Below the pieces are notes generated by a model. That model was not told the DNA's origin, ran no database searches, and saw only the letters and a list, made by a program, of their open reading frames with translations. A stretch of 64,000 bases of DNA from Crossaster papposus (lineage: Eukaryota; Echinodermata; Asteroidea; Velatida; Solasteridae), in assembly GCA_037893245.1 (NCBI GenBank), contig JBAIAA010000095.1, positions 558,001-622,000 on the forward strand, written 5' to 3'. The position numbers and the translations under genes were made by a program. How positions within the stretch are numbered: position 1 is the first letter of the stretch; every line of letters begins with the position of its first letter. Of the stretch, positions 1 to 12,200 are shown piece after piece.

Positions 1-72
1 ATGGTGTATACAATGTACATTGTGTACTATATTTTTAATTCTAAATTACAAAAAAAACCTGATTAAAAAAAA

Positions 73-480
73 TATGTGACCCGTTCCTACGAAACCCGAC
101 ATAAGTCGCACAGGCTATTTCGAGATACAGCTCATTAAAGTTAAAATGGGGTGAAAATTCTGTTGGACATCGATTTTTGTTTTTCGTTATTCTTTAATAT
201 GTATACTTTAACCCTCAGTTAGGTTAAACAAAATCACCTTTATTTATGAGAAAGTACAACAAATCATGCAGTTATTAAGGCAAACTGTGTCAAAAAAGTG
301 CTAATTTATCTCCCAAACACATCGATCGAGATAAAATCCTCATAAAATTGAAAGTATGTATGGTATAAAGGTGGTTTTGGTACCAACTGAAAGCTGAAGA
401 TGTGTACTAAATGGAAATAACAATATCTCACTTAAAAAAATACCACACTTATGTCTGTTTTTGTGGGAGCAGGTCACATA
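73..480. mobile_element. TGTGACC-type MITE (family A1)
   Basis: Terminal inverted repeats of about 33 bp: left end reads TGTGACCCGTTCCTACGAAA, right end in reverse reads TGTGACCTGCTCCCACAAAA, continuing with GACATAAGT on both sides. Flanked by TA. No coding capacity. Ends resemble the Tc1/mariner-type TA-inserting MITEs. Confidence 0.7.
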
Positions 481-484
481 TTAA

Positions 485-565
485 CTTGAGCAGGATTTGA
501 ACTGGCGACCTCTGTATTGCCATTCTGGATTGCCCTTATACCAACTGAGCTATCCCATGTCTCTG
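485..565 (-). pseudogene. tRNA-like relic or SINE head
   Basis: Minus strand contains GATAGCTCAGTTGGTA (A-box like) and GTCGCCAGTTCAAATCC (B-box like) at tRNA spacing, but stems do not pair well and the right-hand acceptor is missing. A similar relic lies at 58966-59037. Confidence 0.45.
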
Positions 566-609
566 TTCACAAGGGGCATTATTCAAAATCCATAAACATG
601 GTTATAGCG

Positions 610-1003
610 AGTTATATACATGGTTAAAAAGCCCACAATGTAAGCTTTCATTTGGTATATAATAGAGCTCCTTAACCCCTTCCATTCTGGAGATATAACG
701 TGTTTACATATTGATTACTTTCTTGGAGTTCAAATTACACAACTGAGAAAACAGGCTTTGATTGAAATAGCTGGCTCTGATGTACTACAACAGAACGATG
801 CACACAACATGGTTGTTTTTGCACTTTATTCATTAAAATGAACATTTCTTTAAATGAAACCTGAAACTGTAGGTGTATTAAATATGTCATTCATGACAAA
901 ACATGAAATCACATTTTGTTGAAATGTTTACCTAGGCCTCTCAACCTTGAGCGGGCCATTACATGATAGTGCATAGCGCGACTTTTTGTAGAGCCGGTCA
1001 CAT
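610..1003. mobile_element. TGTGACC-type MITE (family A2), left end truncated
   Basis: Shares the internal sequence ATATACATGGTTAAAAAGCC and the right end GTAGAGCCGGTCACA with the copy at 62972-63374, which retains both ends. The right end is fused directly to the next MITE. Another right-half fragment lies at 2835-2960. Confidence 0.65.
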
Positions 1004-1680
1004 AAAATGAGAGTAAAGTCGGAAATATTGAAAATTGAGTTATTGGTATTTTCAAATTCTTGAGAAAGAGAGCTTTCCAATGGTATATAACACTTGGGGG
1101 TTTTGCGATAAATACTTTTTACAGCGCTCTAGAAAGTCGTGGGTTTCACAAAACGTGTTTGGGAGAAAACTTCTTTAACCCTAACTCCCTCACCATTGTT
1201 ATTGAACAATACAATTCCTTCAAAATCCTCCAACTTCCTTTGTTGTATAGGGAGTTAGGGTTAAACATCTTAAACAAAAACACGCAAAAGATTACAAAAC
1301 AGGACAAGTAAGATTTGGTTGAGCATAGCAACGGCTATGTTCTAATCATTATTTCTTCTTGAAATTGTATAAACAACAAAATACAAAAATTTCGAAAACG
1401 TGGAATACTAACGAGAACCTGATTTGCATATTTAATTACCGTGTTAATTAGACCACTAATGGACTTTAATCCAAACACTAACTACGCAAAATCGCGTAAT
1501 TTAAGAGGTTTTCGATCATGTGATCTCACCCAAAAAATTGGAATATGTAGAGGAGGACTTGGGCTTTCCAAATAACGCAAAATCTTAAAATTGACCACCC
1601 CTTCATATTTTGACTTTGGATAGCCATATCTCTGAATCACATTGTGCGACTTTACTCTCATTTTGTGATGACAGGTCACA
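1003..1680. mobile_element. TGTGACC-type MITE (family A3)
   Basis: Ends AAAATGAGAGTAAAGTCGG and, in reverse, the same motif before TGTGACCTGTCATCAC. Highly similar along its length to the copy at 3759-4390, which retains the full left terminus. Small open frames inside are not coding. Confidence 0.7.
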
Positions 1681-2327
1681 TACAGCTTATAGCTTATAGC
1701 TAGGGATCACGCCCAAAGTATGTCAATGCCAGCAATATACAGAATTATGTTTTAAGCATCATAACATGTTGGACATTGCTAGCAAGCCGTTTCCTCATCA
1801 CGTCCCACGTTTGGCTTCGGGCCGACATCGACCCCTGTCATCAAACGTAATTGATTACTTCCACTAAAATCCCCCCAAAACAATCATCTACAATTTCACA
1901 CACACATTTTCTCTTTTCCTCCCGAGCTATTTGCACACAAAAAATGATCAAATTTCCCAGGAGCTTAAACTAGGGGGTGGTGAGTCAAGTTGGGGGAAGA
2001 AAAAACTGTCTCGACCCAACTTTGACTACTATCCTTCAAGCCCTAGTCGAACCATCTGCCAGATCCAATGAGAAAACATTAAGAAGCGGAGAAAACGACA
2101 AGACAAAAAAATTGACTTCGTGATGACTACAGAGCAAAAGACCCTTAAAAATATAGGAGAAGGATAGTGTTGAAACTTGGTAGGAAATGAAACAATTACC
2201 CCAAGGTCAAAACCGACGAATGGGGTTTGTGAAAAGTAGCGACAATGCCCAGTTTTGAAGATGACGTTGGGATTCGAAACGAGATTTGAGTCGTTGGTCT
2301 CTACTGGAATACTTGTCCTGATTGGTT

Positions 2328-2354
2328 GGGGGGGGGGGGGGGGGGTGGGGGGGT
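2328..2354. repeat. G homopolymer tract
   Basis: Nearly uninterrupted run of G. Comparable G or C runs occur at 5116-5138, 39419-39436 and 59731-59752. Confidence 0.9.
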
Positions 2355-3758
2355 AGGAGGCGACAGGACAGGAAGGGAGAGACACAGATGGATATAGGCA
2401 AGGTTGAGCTTTGGTTAGGGGCACGGGGTTATGGATGGGTTTTGTGACAGGATTTGTTCGGGAACCGAAAAGTCACCAAAGTGGAAGGTTGAGTCTGCAT
2501 GGGATTGCAACAGGGTTTCGTGCAGAGCAAAGATTGCTGTGTCCTATATTTGTGTGCTGTGCGGGTTTTCTGTCAACCGTGCAAATTTTATATTTACCAA
2601 AGCACTGCCAACCAAGTGCCAAGTATAAAATACAGTTGGACTTAAGTGGACAAAATCAGGATAACAGTTTCAGATTTAATTAACAAAAAGCTGGAATTCG
2701 ATAAATAAAGTGAAACAAAACTTTTAAGAGTGCATGGTTCCAATGTATTGTCTTTAGTTTTGTTGTGTTTCGAAGCCTGTTTTTTCAGTAAATGTATTTT
2801 GATTTCCATGGAACCATTAATATGTAAAAACGTCATATCACCGGAATGGGAGGGGCTATGGAGCTGTACTATGTACCAAATGAAAGCTTATATCCTTGAC
2901 TTTTCAATCATGTACATAACTCTATTTTTATGCCACCTTTTCCTGGAGCGGGTCACATATTAAAAACAAGTTAACAAGCGGAGAACCAGTCACTATCAAT
3001 AAAAACTGTGCAGCATTTTGGCTGGCAACAATGTCTTTGTTATTTAGCAAAACTTGGCAATACGCTTGGAAAAATTATTCACCAGGATTCTGCAGATTTT
3101 TTTTGTGGAGGTCTTTATTTTGTCGATCAATTATGCGACAAAATATCCCTGGATGGCTCAATAATAAGATGACTGTCGGAGCCCGCCTAATCCCTTCGAT
3201 TTGAAACACCTGTCCGCGAAATTAGAACTGTCTCTTCCTTTGCAAATAGCCGAAAGATGATCCGTCCAATGTACAGCGACGAGAGAACGTCAGCGTGAAT
3301 TTAATTACAACGGAAGTATCAATCCATTGTCGAGAATGTATCGCTGAAGATAATTACGGGAGTGACATTAGAGCTGGTTGGCCTTTGATACCAACAAAAA
3401 AACATAAGCATTCTTGTTGAACTTCAGGATAAATGCAGACTTTGTAAACCGGTTATTGTGAGTTCTGGCCAAATGACACAGAACTGCATGGGTAAATGTT
3501 GAAATGAGGGTTTGCAAGTATTGTAGAAAAAAAAGATAAAATTCTCCTAAGACTAGTTCACTTCAATCAGACATTCCATAAATAAGTTATGGCTTTTTAA
3601 AGTTTGCATTCAAAGTTCGACATATGTCACAAAACTTTAAAGTTTTGAGTTGTGTATGCATGTGATACGGAAAAATTATAATTATTTTTCCTTAAAATAC
3701 TTTTATTCACTATTTTCATACTATTTCTTTAAGAAAATATAGTTAGTAGGCACACCAA

Positions 3759-4390
3759 TATGTGACCTGTCACCACAAAATAAGAGTAAAGTCGGAAATT
3801 TTGAAAATTGAGATATTGGTATTTTCAAATTCTTGAGAAAGAGAGCTTTCCAATGGTATATAACACTTGGGGGTTTTGCGATAAATACTTTTTACAGCGC
3901 TCTAGAAACTCATGGGTTTCACAAAACGTGTTTGTGAGAAAACTTACTTTAAGCATCTTAAACAGAAACACACAAAAGATTACAAAACAGGACAAGTAAG
4001 GTTCGGTTTAGCATAGCAACGGCTATGTTCTAATCATTATTTCTTCTTGAAATTTTTCACATATACAAAATATTGTATAAACAACAAAATATTAAAATTT
4101 CAAAAATGTGGGACACTTACAAGAACCTGATTTGCATATTTAATTACCGTGTTAATTAAACCATTAATAGACTTTAATTCAAACACTAACTACGCAAAAA
4201 CGCGTAATTTAGGAGGTTTTCGATCATCTGATCTCACCTTAAAAATGGGAATATGTAAAGGAGGACTAGGGCTTTCCAAATTACGCAAAATCTTAAAATT
4301 GACCACCTCTTCATATTTTGACTTTGGATGGCCATATCTCTGAATCACATTGTGCGACTTTACTCTCATTTTGTGGTGACAAGTCACATA
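3759..4390. mobile_element. TGTGACC-type MITE (family A3), complete
   Basis: Left terminus TATGTGACCTGTCACCACAA, right terminus the inverted equivalent ending GTCACATA; about 630 bp with subterminal TAAGAGTAAAGTCGG. TA on both sides. Same family at 1003-1680 and 37469-37896. Confidence 0.8.
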
Positions 4391-4652
4391 TTACAAAAGT
4401 CTTCTATCAACAAATCTAAACAAAAAAAATCTTCCATTATTCATTATTTTGCAGAGTACTTCACTATGCTCTGTGCCCATTTTGGTCCCATTTTGCCAGA
4501 ACGTTCCAACATTTTTGCTACTGATTAAGGATTGGGCAGGCCAACGGGAAAAACAAACAAAAATACAAAAAATACAAAAACAAAACAGGGCAATTATCTG
4601 AACTAACTTCAGTCAAAACAAATTTACTGCCAATTCACTAAAAGATTTCTTC

Positions 4653-5048
4653 CTTAAAGGTAGTAAACACCATTTGCAGACATCGAAAATATTTACTACC
4701 GAATTATTAAGAATTATCTTACTAATTTGAAAGTAAATAATGATTCTAGGCATCCAGCAAAATGATTGCGCTAAATATCCTGTAAATTATTCCGAAAAAT
4801 ATAATTTAATTAAAAAAAAAAAATTCGCGATCACTTGAAAGCGATTGCAAAAAAACAAAGATAACATAAGAATAACTGCTCGACGCCGGTTGAAAACAAA
4901 CACTGTTTTTCGTACTTTTCTCGGCATCCATAATTGTAAAACTTCGGACAGATCAGTTAAAACGATGTTTACTATAAAATACAACCCCCTCAAATCTACC
5001 CATTCATGATAATTCAAGCAATTACCAATGGTGTATTCTACTTTTAAA
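4653..5048. mobile_element. Family-C MITE, full length
   Basis: Ends TTAAAGGTAG...CACCATT and, in reverse, the same sequence at the right end (AATGGTGTATTCTACTTTTAA). About 395 bp. Interior includes AAGTAAATAATGATTCTAGG and AACGATGTTTACTATAAAAT, shared with copies at 12151, 17087, 23232, 46091 and 52021. Confidence 0.8.
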
Positions 5049-5115
5049 CGTTTGGTAAATTGTTTTTTATACGAGTCTGCAGTTTACACAGTTTTGTTTT
5101 AAACAAAATAAAGAG

Positions 5116-5138
5116 GGGGGGGGGGGGGGGGGGGAGGG
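5116..5138. repeat. G homopolymer tract
   Basis: Run of G with one A, followed by GGGGAGGGGAAGGG; potential four-stranded G structure on this strand. Confidence 0.85.
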
Positions 5139-5780
5139 GGAGGGGAAGGGACAGCAGATTTTGTTTCCTGCCTGAGAAACAAACATTCCATTTTCACTCT
5201 CACAGTTCACAAGACAAAACCAAATTGAAGACCTAGTACAGTTTAAGCACGACATAAGCAATACCACGGCTAATTTGTCAACGAACAGCCGACAAGCAAA
5301 ACACAGGTGTAACTCTCATTAAATCCCATTCATGTCAGCCGAGCCTTTATGACCGGGATAACCCGATACGAAACGGGTTAACTACCTATTAAGTACCTAC
5401 AGCAAAAGAGACGAAGCTGGAATCCTTAGTGAAAAAAAAAATATGTGACACTCACGTCAAACGTCATCGAGACTGACAGCGTCAGAGTTCTATAAAGGAA
5501 TGTAGGGTTTAAATTTGCAACGGGCTGATATGTCGTGGAGGATTTTTTTCTTTCTAGGGTTTTGTCAAATAAAAAATTTAAATCAAAGTTACAGATACTA
5601 AATTGCAGAAGAATTATTGTTTTGATGATTCGATGACAACGTAGTAAAACAAGGTTTGTTTAGCTGCAGGTATTTCTACCTTAATTATTTAGACAGCCCA
5701 AAAATTTGTTTACTAAACAATTTTATAAAGTGGAAAAATTTACACTAAAAAGTTGCAAAAAAACTTTACTGAGAATGTTA

Positions 5781-5976
5781 TTTAACCAGTTCGCGCCGGG
5801 ATCATTTTAACATCACTGAATATTTTTTACGAAACTCGATCCGAGGCGGGTTCAGGCCGATGGTGCCGGGAAGCACACCCACGCATTTCCGGCCTTGCTC
5901 GCTGCTGACAGACATTTCCGGCCTTGCTCAAGACGTGTTTATGAGTCATTCGTTTGAATTTAGGGAAAAGTCATTC
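5781..5976. mobile_element. Family-D MITE, right end missing
   Basis: Left terminus TTAACCAGTTCGCGCCGGGA, then the family interior (GATCCGAGGCGGGTTCAGGC, CATTTCCGGCCTTGCTCGCT). The expected right terminus GGCGCGAACTGGTTAA is absent; sequence passes into short tandem repeats. Confidence 0.75.
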
Positions 5977-6247
5977 AGCCTTTAGTCATACTCGCAAAAG
6001 TCAGCACAACTCAATTACAACTCAATCGTAAGTCATCCCAAACCAATTACAACTTAATCACAAGTCATCACAACTCAATCACAAGGCAAAACTAAAGTCA
6101 CCCACCATTCCACTGGAGTCCATCAAACACCATTACAAATCAAAACAAGTCAATCATGAATCATCATAAGTCAGTCACAAACCATCACAAACCATCACAA
6201 GACATCCCAAGGCATCACAAGGCTTTTCTTCATCCAGACTGACTTAC

Positions 6248-9200
6248 CTTAGGCAGACAGCTTTCTGGTCCCAGCGTGACCTGCAGGTCAGCCTCCCAGC
6301 CAATCACAGCTTTCAGCCCTCGCTGCAGTGTCTTGTCAATCAAGACGTCGGCACCGTGCAGAAATCCTTGCTTCAGCTCTGGGTCCACCTTTCAATTCAC
6401 AATTCAATCATAAGCCATTAAAATTCAATCATAAGCCATCACAAGCAATCGGAAGTGAACCATAATTTAAAACGGAAAGTATACCCTTTGAAAGTGCAAA
6501 AACAAAATCATGTCAATCATAAGTCACAAGTCAATTAGAAGTCAATTAGAAGTCAATCAGAAGTCAATCAGAAGTCAATCAGAAGTCAATCAGAAGTCAA
6601 TCAGAAGTCAATCAGAAGTCAATCAGAAGTCAATCAGAAGTCAATCAGAAGTCAATCAGAAGTCAATCAGAAGTCAATCAGAAGTCAATCAGAAGTCAAT
6701 CAGAAGTCAATCAGAAGTCAATCAGAAGTCAATCAGAAGTCAATCAGAAGTCAATCAGAAGTCAATCAGAAGTCAATCAGAAGTCAATCAGAAGTCAATC
6801 AGAAGTCAATCAGAAGTCAATCAGAAGTCAATCAGAAGTCAATCAGAAGTCAATCAGAAGTCAATCAGAAGTCAGTCACAAGCATCACAACCAATCGTAA
6901 GTCATCACAACAAATCATAAGTCATCATAAGCCAATAATAAGTCAGTGATCATAATCAAAGCTGAAAAGGGATCAATTAATCAATCGGGAAAACAAGTAA
7001 CGCTCAAAGCAAAACTTACTGTGTCATCGTGCTGCCAGCCGCCCCTCTCCTTGAAAATCCCTACGTCCAGGCGTGCTTTCATGGAGACTTCTCCCACGAG
7101 CTTGGCTAGGAAGACCAGGCACTGGGCTATCTGAGTGTGGGCTTCCGAGATCATGCTGTCGATATCACCATCACAACCCTGACGGAAAAACAATTATCAA
7201 AAATTAAACAGATGTGACAATAACATTTATTTATGCATATTTCTTCGTTTTATCTGAAAACCGAACTTGACTTGCTTGTGAAAAGTTTGGAAATGAATCA
7301 GGATTCACTCCAACCCCCTACTTTGTATTTATTATTTATTAGAAAATTTCTCAGGCAAAATACAACATCTAACAATTAAATAATTTAATTACATTAAATT
7401 CCACCATATGCAGGCCTGAAGGATTGCCTAAAAAGCTATAAAAACTTATCGAGAGGCCCTCCAACTACAATTAGAACAATTTAGCACGAGACACAAAAAC
7501 AAACAAAAACAAAGAACAACAAACAGACATACAAGCACAAACAGAAACACACAGGACACAACAAGCATGAAAAACAAACAAACAAACATCCCACAACCCT
7601 ATCTAACCTCTTACAACCCTATCCCTTACACACTCCCTTCCCCTAAAAAGTCAAATCCTTCATTTCACCAATATCCCTTATTACCAATGTTTTTACATCC
7701 CTTCAAGGTATAGAAATCTTTGACTTCTTACCTGTAGAAGTTTCATTATCATCACAAGGCATCACAAGCCATCACAAGGCATCACACGTATATAAATCTT
7801 TGACCTCTTACCTGTAGAAGTTTCATAATGTGGCCGGCGGTTTTCCGGCACGTGTCCACCATCTGCTCCACGAGTTCTCGCCGCGAATCGTCTTCCGAAG
7901 CCTCTGGACTCTCAACCAAATGGCCCGGGTTCGAATCCCACATGCAGACGAGACTCGTCAGAAGTTGCATGGAGCAAGTTGCTTGCAAGAGCATCTGGTC
8001 TGCGCTTGTCGGACCAGACGGGTCGCCTAAGGAAAGAATTAAATGGGCACGACAACACAAAAGGGGGTTCACAAGTAATACAATCACAAGTCAATCACAA
8101 GTAATACAAGCCATCACAAGTCATCCATAAGCATCGCAAGCAATCATAAATCAAGTCAATCATAAATCAAGTCAATTATATGTCAATCATAAATCAAGTC
8201 AATTATATGTCATGTCAATCATAAGTCATGTCAATCAAAAGTCACAAGTCAGTCATAAAGTTAATCATAAGTCAATCACAAGCATCACAACCAATCGTAA
8301 GTCATCATAAGTCAATCATAAGTCAGTGATCATAATCTAGTTGCTTGCAGGATCATCTGATCTGATCGGACCAGAGAGCTCGTCTAAAGGAAAGAATTAA
8401 ATGTGCACGACAACTAAAGCATGATTAGACAAAAGGGGGTTCTTAGAAAATTTCTGCAATATTTCCCTGAGATATTAAAATAATTCCCGACAAATATTTT
8501 TACTTCATGATAAAGGTTACTGGGAAGACAAGATACCTGCTGACGAGCTCCCGGCTCCCTTTATGCATGTGTTTATGCATTATCCGTTTTGAATCTATTA
8601 ATGTTAGTTCTTATATAGCGCTTTAGACTCCCATAATATGGGTGTATCAAAGCGCTTTACAACTATTATCCCCGTTCACCAGGAACGAGACCATTTCCGC
8701 AGCAGCTCAAGATCAGCGCATGTGGTCTCTACCTTCACAGGTACCCATTACTCCTAGGTGCAGAGAGGCAATTGTAGCAAAGTGTCTTGCCCAAGAACAC
8801 AAGCACCATGTTCCCTGCCAAGGTTCGAACCCACGTACCATCATACAGGAGTCAAACACGGTAACCACTGGACCACAGTGCCCCACTGTTGTAGTAGGTT
8901 TGGTTGGCATGTATGGCAATCATAGCACCCTGTGTGGGAAAAACTTTGCGTGTATATACGCCATATCCGGCGCGAACTGGTTAAAGAGCTTTAGGGAAAA
9001 AATGGGTTTGTGGTTAACTGTAGAAAAATGAAGGAAAAAATTTTGAAAATTCTCACTGGAATCCACGAAGGGCTCATTCCTGGTCGCATATGTCTCCTGC
9101 AGCGCTGTGACGGCCACCTTGACCCTCTGCATGGCCGCAAGGACGCAGTCAGCGATGGTCATTTCATGGGAGCGGGGACAGTCAGTCAAGCTGGACTTTA

Positions 9201-12200
9201 GAAATGACCGACAGAGATTTGCCAGTCCTGGGTTGTGGATAGAATTCCTCTGGCTGTGTATGCTTCCTGTACACAAAAAACAGGATGTTCAGATCCCAGA
9301 TCCTACAAAAACCATCAACTTTGTACTAGGTTTTTTGTAGACTTTGAATAATTACAATGTATAAAGACTGGGCATTGACCCTTACCCTTTCAAATCTTAA
9401 ACAACAAAAAAGTGTGTTTAAAGGTAGGATACCGGTACACCATTGGTAATAGCTTGAATTATCACGAATGAATGGATGTAAAAGGTAGGATACACCATTG
9501 GTAATTGCTTGAATTATCAGGAATGGCCTGGGTGGATGTAAAGGTAGGATATACACCATTGGTAATTGCTTAAATTATCAGGAATGGCCTGGGTGGATGT
9601 AAAGGTAGGATACCCCATTGGTAAATGCTTGAATTATTAGGAATAAGTGGATGTAAAAGGTAGAATACACCATTGTAAATGCTGGAATTATCAGGAATGG
9701 GTGGATGTAAAGGTAGGATACACCATTGGCAATTGCTTGAATTATCAGGAATGGGTGGATGTAAAGGTAGGATACACCATTGGCAATTGCTTGAATTATC
9801 AGGAATGGGTGGATGTAAAGGTAGGATACACCATTGGTAATTGCTTGAATTATCAGGAATGGGTGGATGTGAAGGTAGGATACACCATTGGTAATTGCTT
9901 GAATTATCAGGAATGGGTGGATGTGAAGGTAGGATACACCATTGGTAATTGCTTTAATTATCAGGAATGGGTGGATGTAAAGGTAGGATACACCATTGGT
10001 AATTGCTTGAATTATCAGGAATGGGTAGATGTAAAGGTAGGATACACCATTGGTAAATGCTTGAATTATTAGGAATAAGTGGATGTAAAAGGTAGAATAC
10101 ACCATTGTAAATGCTGGAATTATCAGGAATGGGTGGATGTAAAGGTAGGATACACCATTGGCAATTGCTTGAATTATCAGGAATGGGTGGATGTAAAGGT
10201 AGGATACACCATTGGTAATTGCTTGAATTATCAGGAATGGGTGGATGTGAAGGTAGGATACACCATTGGTAATTGCTTGAATTATCAGGAATGGGTGGAT
10301 GTGAAGGTAGGATACACCATTGGTAATTGCTTTAATTATCAGGAATGGGTGGATGTAAAGGTAGGATACACCATTGGTAATTGCTTGAATTATCAGGAAT
10401 GGGTAGATGTAAAGGTAGGATACACCATTGGTAATTGCTTGAATTATCAGGAATGGGTGGATGTAAAGGTAGGATACACCAATGTAAATGCTTGAATTAT
10501 CAGGAATGGGTGGATGTATTAAGGTAGGATACACCATTGGTAATTGCTTGAATTATCAGGAATGGGTGGATGTGAAGGTAGGATACACCATTGGTAATTG
10601 CTTTAATTATCAGGAATGGGTGGATGTAAAGGTAGGATACACCATTGGTAATAGCTTGAATTATCAGGAATGGGTGGATGTAAAGGTAGGATACACCATT
10701 GGCAATTGCTTGAATTATCAGGAATAGGTGGATGTAAAGGTAGGAAACGCCATTGGTAATTGCTTGAATTATTAGGAATAAGTGGATGTAAAAGGTAGAA
10801 TACACCATTGTAAATGCTGAAATTATCAGGAATGGGTGGATGTAAAGGTAGGATACACCATTGGTAATTGCTTGAATTATCAGGAATGGGTGGATGTAAA
10901 GGCAGGATACACCATTGGTAATTGCTTGAATTATCAGGAATGGGTGGATGTAAAGGTAGGATACACCATTGGTAATTGCTTGAATTATCAGGAATGGGTG
11001 GATGTAAAGGTAGGATACACCATTGTTAATTGCTTGAATTATCAGGAATGGGTGGATGTAAAGGTAGGATACACCATTGGTAATTGCTTGAATTATCAGG
11101 AATGGGTGGATTTAGGGGTTGTATTTTATAGCAAATATCGTTACACTGACCTTTAAAAAAATGTACAATTATGGATGAATGGATGCCGAGAAAATAACTT
11201 TCGTTTTCAACCGGTGTCGGGCAGTTGTTAGAAATGTTGGGTCGTAAAATGAATCAAAGTGTTTACGTCTTTAACTCACCAAAACTTGTTGTAGAGCGAA
11301 CCCGGGGGGAGCCAGTACTATTGCTGGTCAGGGAACCCCAGCGATTAGGGGTGTAGGACCCACTGAAACATCTATTTGGATGGATAGATTATTTTTTCTA
11401 TTAAAATGACAGCAAACCAGACGAACAAATTTCATGGGGCGTTTAGTACCAGTACAATCTTTAATTCAAATTTGTTCTTCTTTATGATAATTGTTTGGTT
11501 ACTTTTGGGCTAAACGTAAATAATCATATTATGCCTTTAACCAGTTTGCGCCGGAGGACGTATATACACGCAAAGTTTTCTCCAGATTCAAAACGGATGA
11601 CGCATAAACACGTCGCGAGCAAGGCCGGAAATGTCTGTCAGCAGCGAGAAAGGCCGGAAATGTTTGTCAGCAGCGAGCAAGGCCGGAAATGTCTGTCAGA
11701 AGCGAGCAAGGCCGGAAATGTCTGTCAGCAGCGAGAAAGGCCGGAAATGTTTGTCAGCAGCGAGCAAGGCCGGAAATGCCTGTCAGCAGCGAGCAAGGCC
11801 AAAAATGCGTGGGTGTGCTTCCCGGTACCATCGGCCAGAACCCGCCTCGCACCAAGTTTCGTTATAATCCCGCGCCTCGGCTCAGTGATGTTAAAATAAT
11901 CCCGGCGCGAAAGGATAAAACAAAAAGACCAGTCTAGTGCTCTATTTAGTATATTTATTGTATGCGACCCCTGACCTTTTCAATGGTGTCAGCGGCGAGT
12001 CAATCTTGTAGTCTTTCTCCCAGTCGTCATTAGGATCGTAGAAGACGTCGTCATCGTCAATAGAATCCCCTCTCCTCCCAACAGACTGGTGGTCAGAGAA
12101 ATAATATGATAGTCAGGTAATTTTTCCAGTGGTCATTCCAACTCTCATTTGTAAGGCAGGGTACACCATTTGCAGATATTGACAATTTTTACTACCGAAT

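Larger units (their letters stand above)
1..6247. other. Left flank of KIF14: MITEs, fragments, two unique stretches
   Basis: No coding exon recognised on either strand. Contains TGTGACC-type MITEs (73-480, 610-1003, 1003-1680, 2835-2960, 3759-4390), a family-C MITE (4653-5048), the left part of a family-D MITE (5781-5976), a tRNA-like relic (485-565), two G homopolymer tracts and degenerate short tandem repeats from 5990. The segments 1790-1860 and 3130-3420 look non-repetitive and contain homeodomain-type TAATTG/TAATTA sites. Any remaining KIF14 3' exons could be hidden here but none was convincing. Confidence 0.6.

Noticed and set aside
1060-1311. Small ORF shared with 3808-3999 and 4149-4343
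   Set aside because: All are inside copies of one MITE family and encode no known domain.
6510-6920. 136-codon frame with a [11 protein letters not shown] repeat
   Set aside because: 11-bp tandem array in an intron; periodicity alone keeps the frame open.
9578-10537. Open frame of 319 codons on the minus strand with an 18-residue repeat
   Set aside because: It is a by-product of a 54-bp satellite (54 is divisible by three); the opposite strand is open too, and the array lies in a KIF14 intron.
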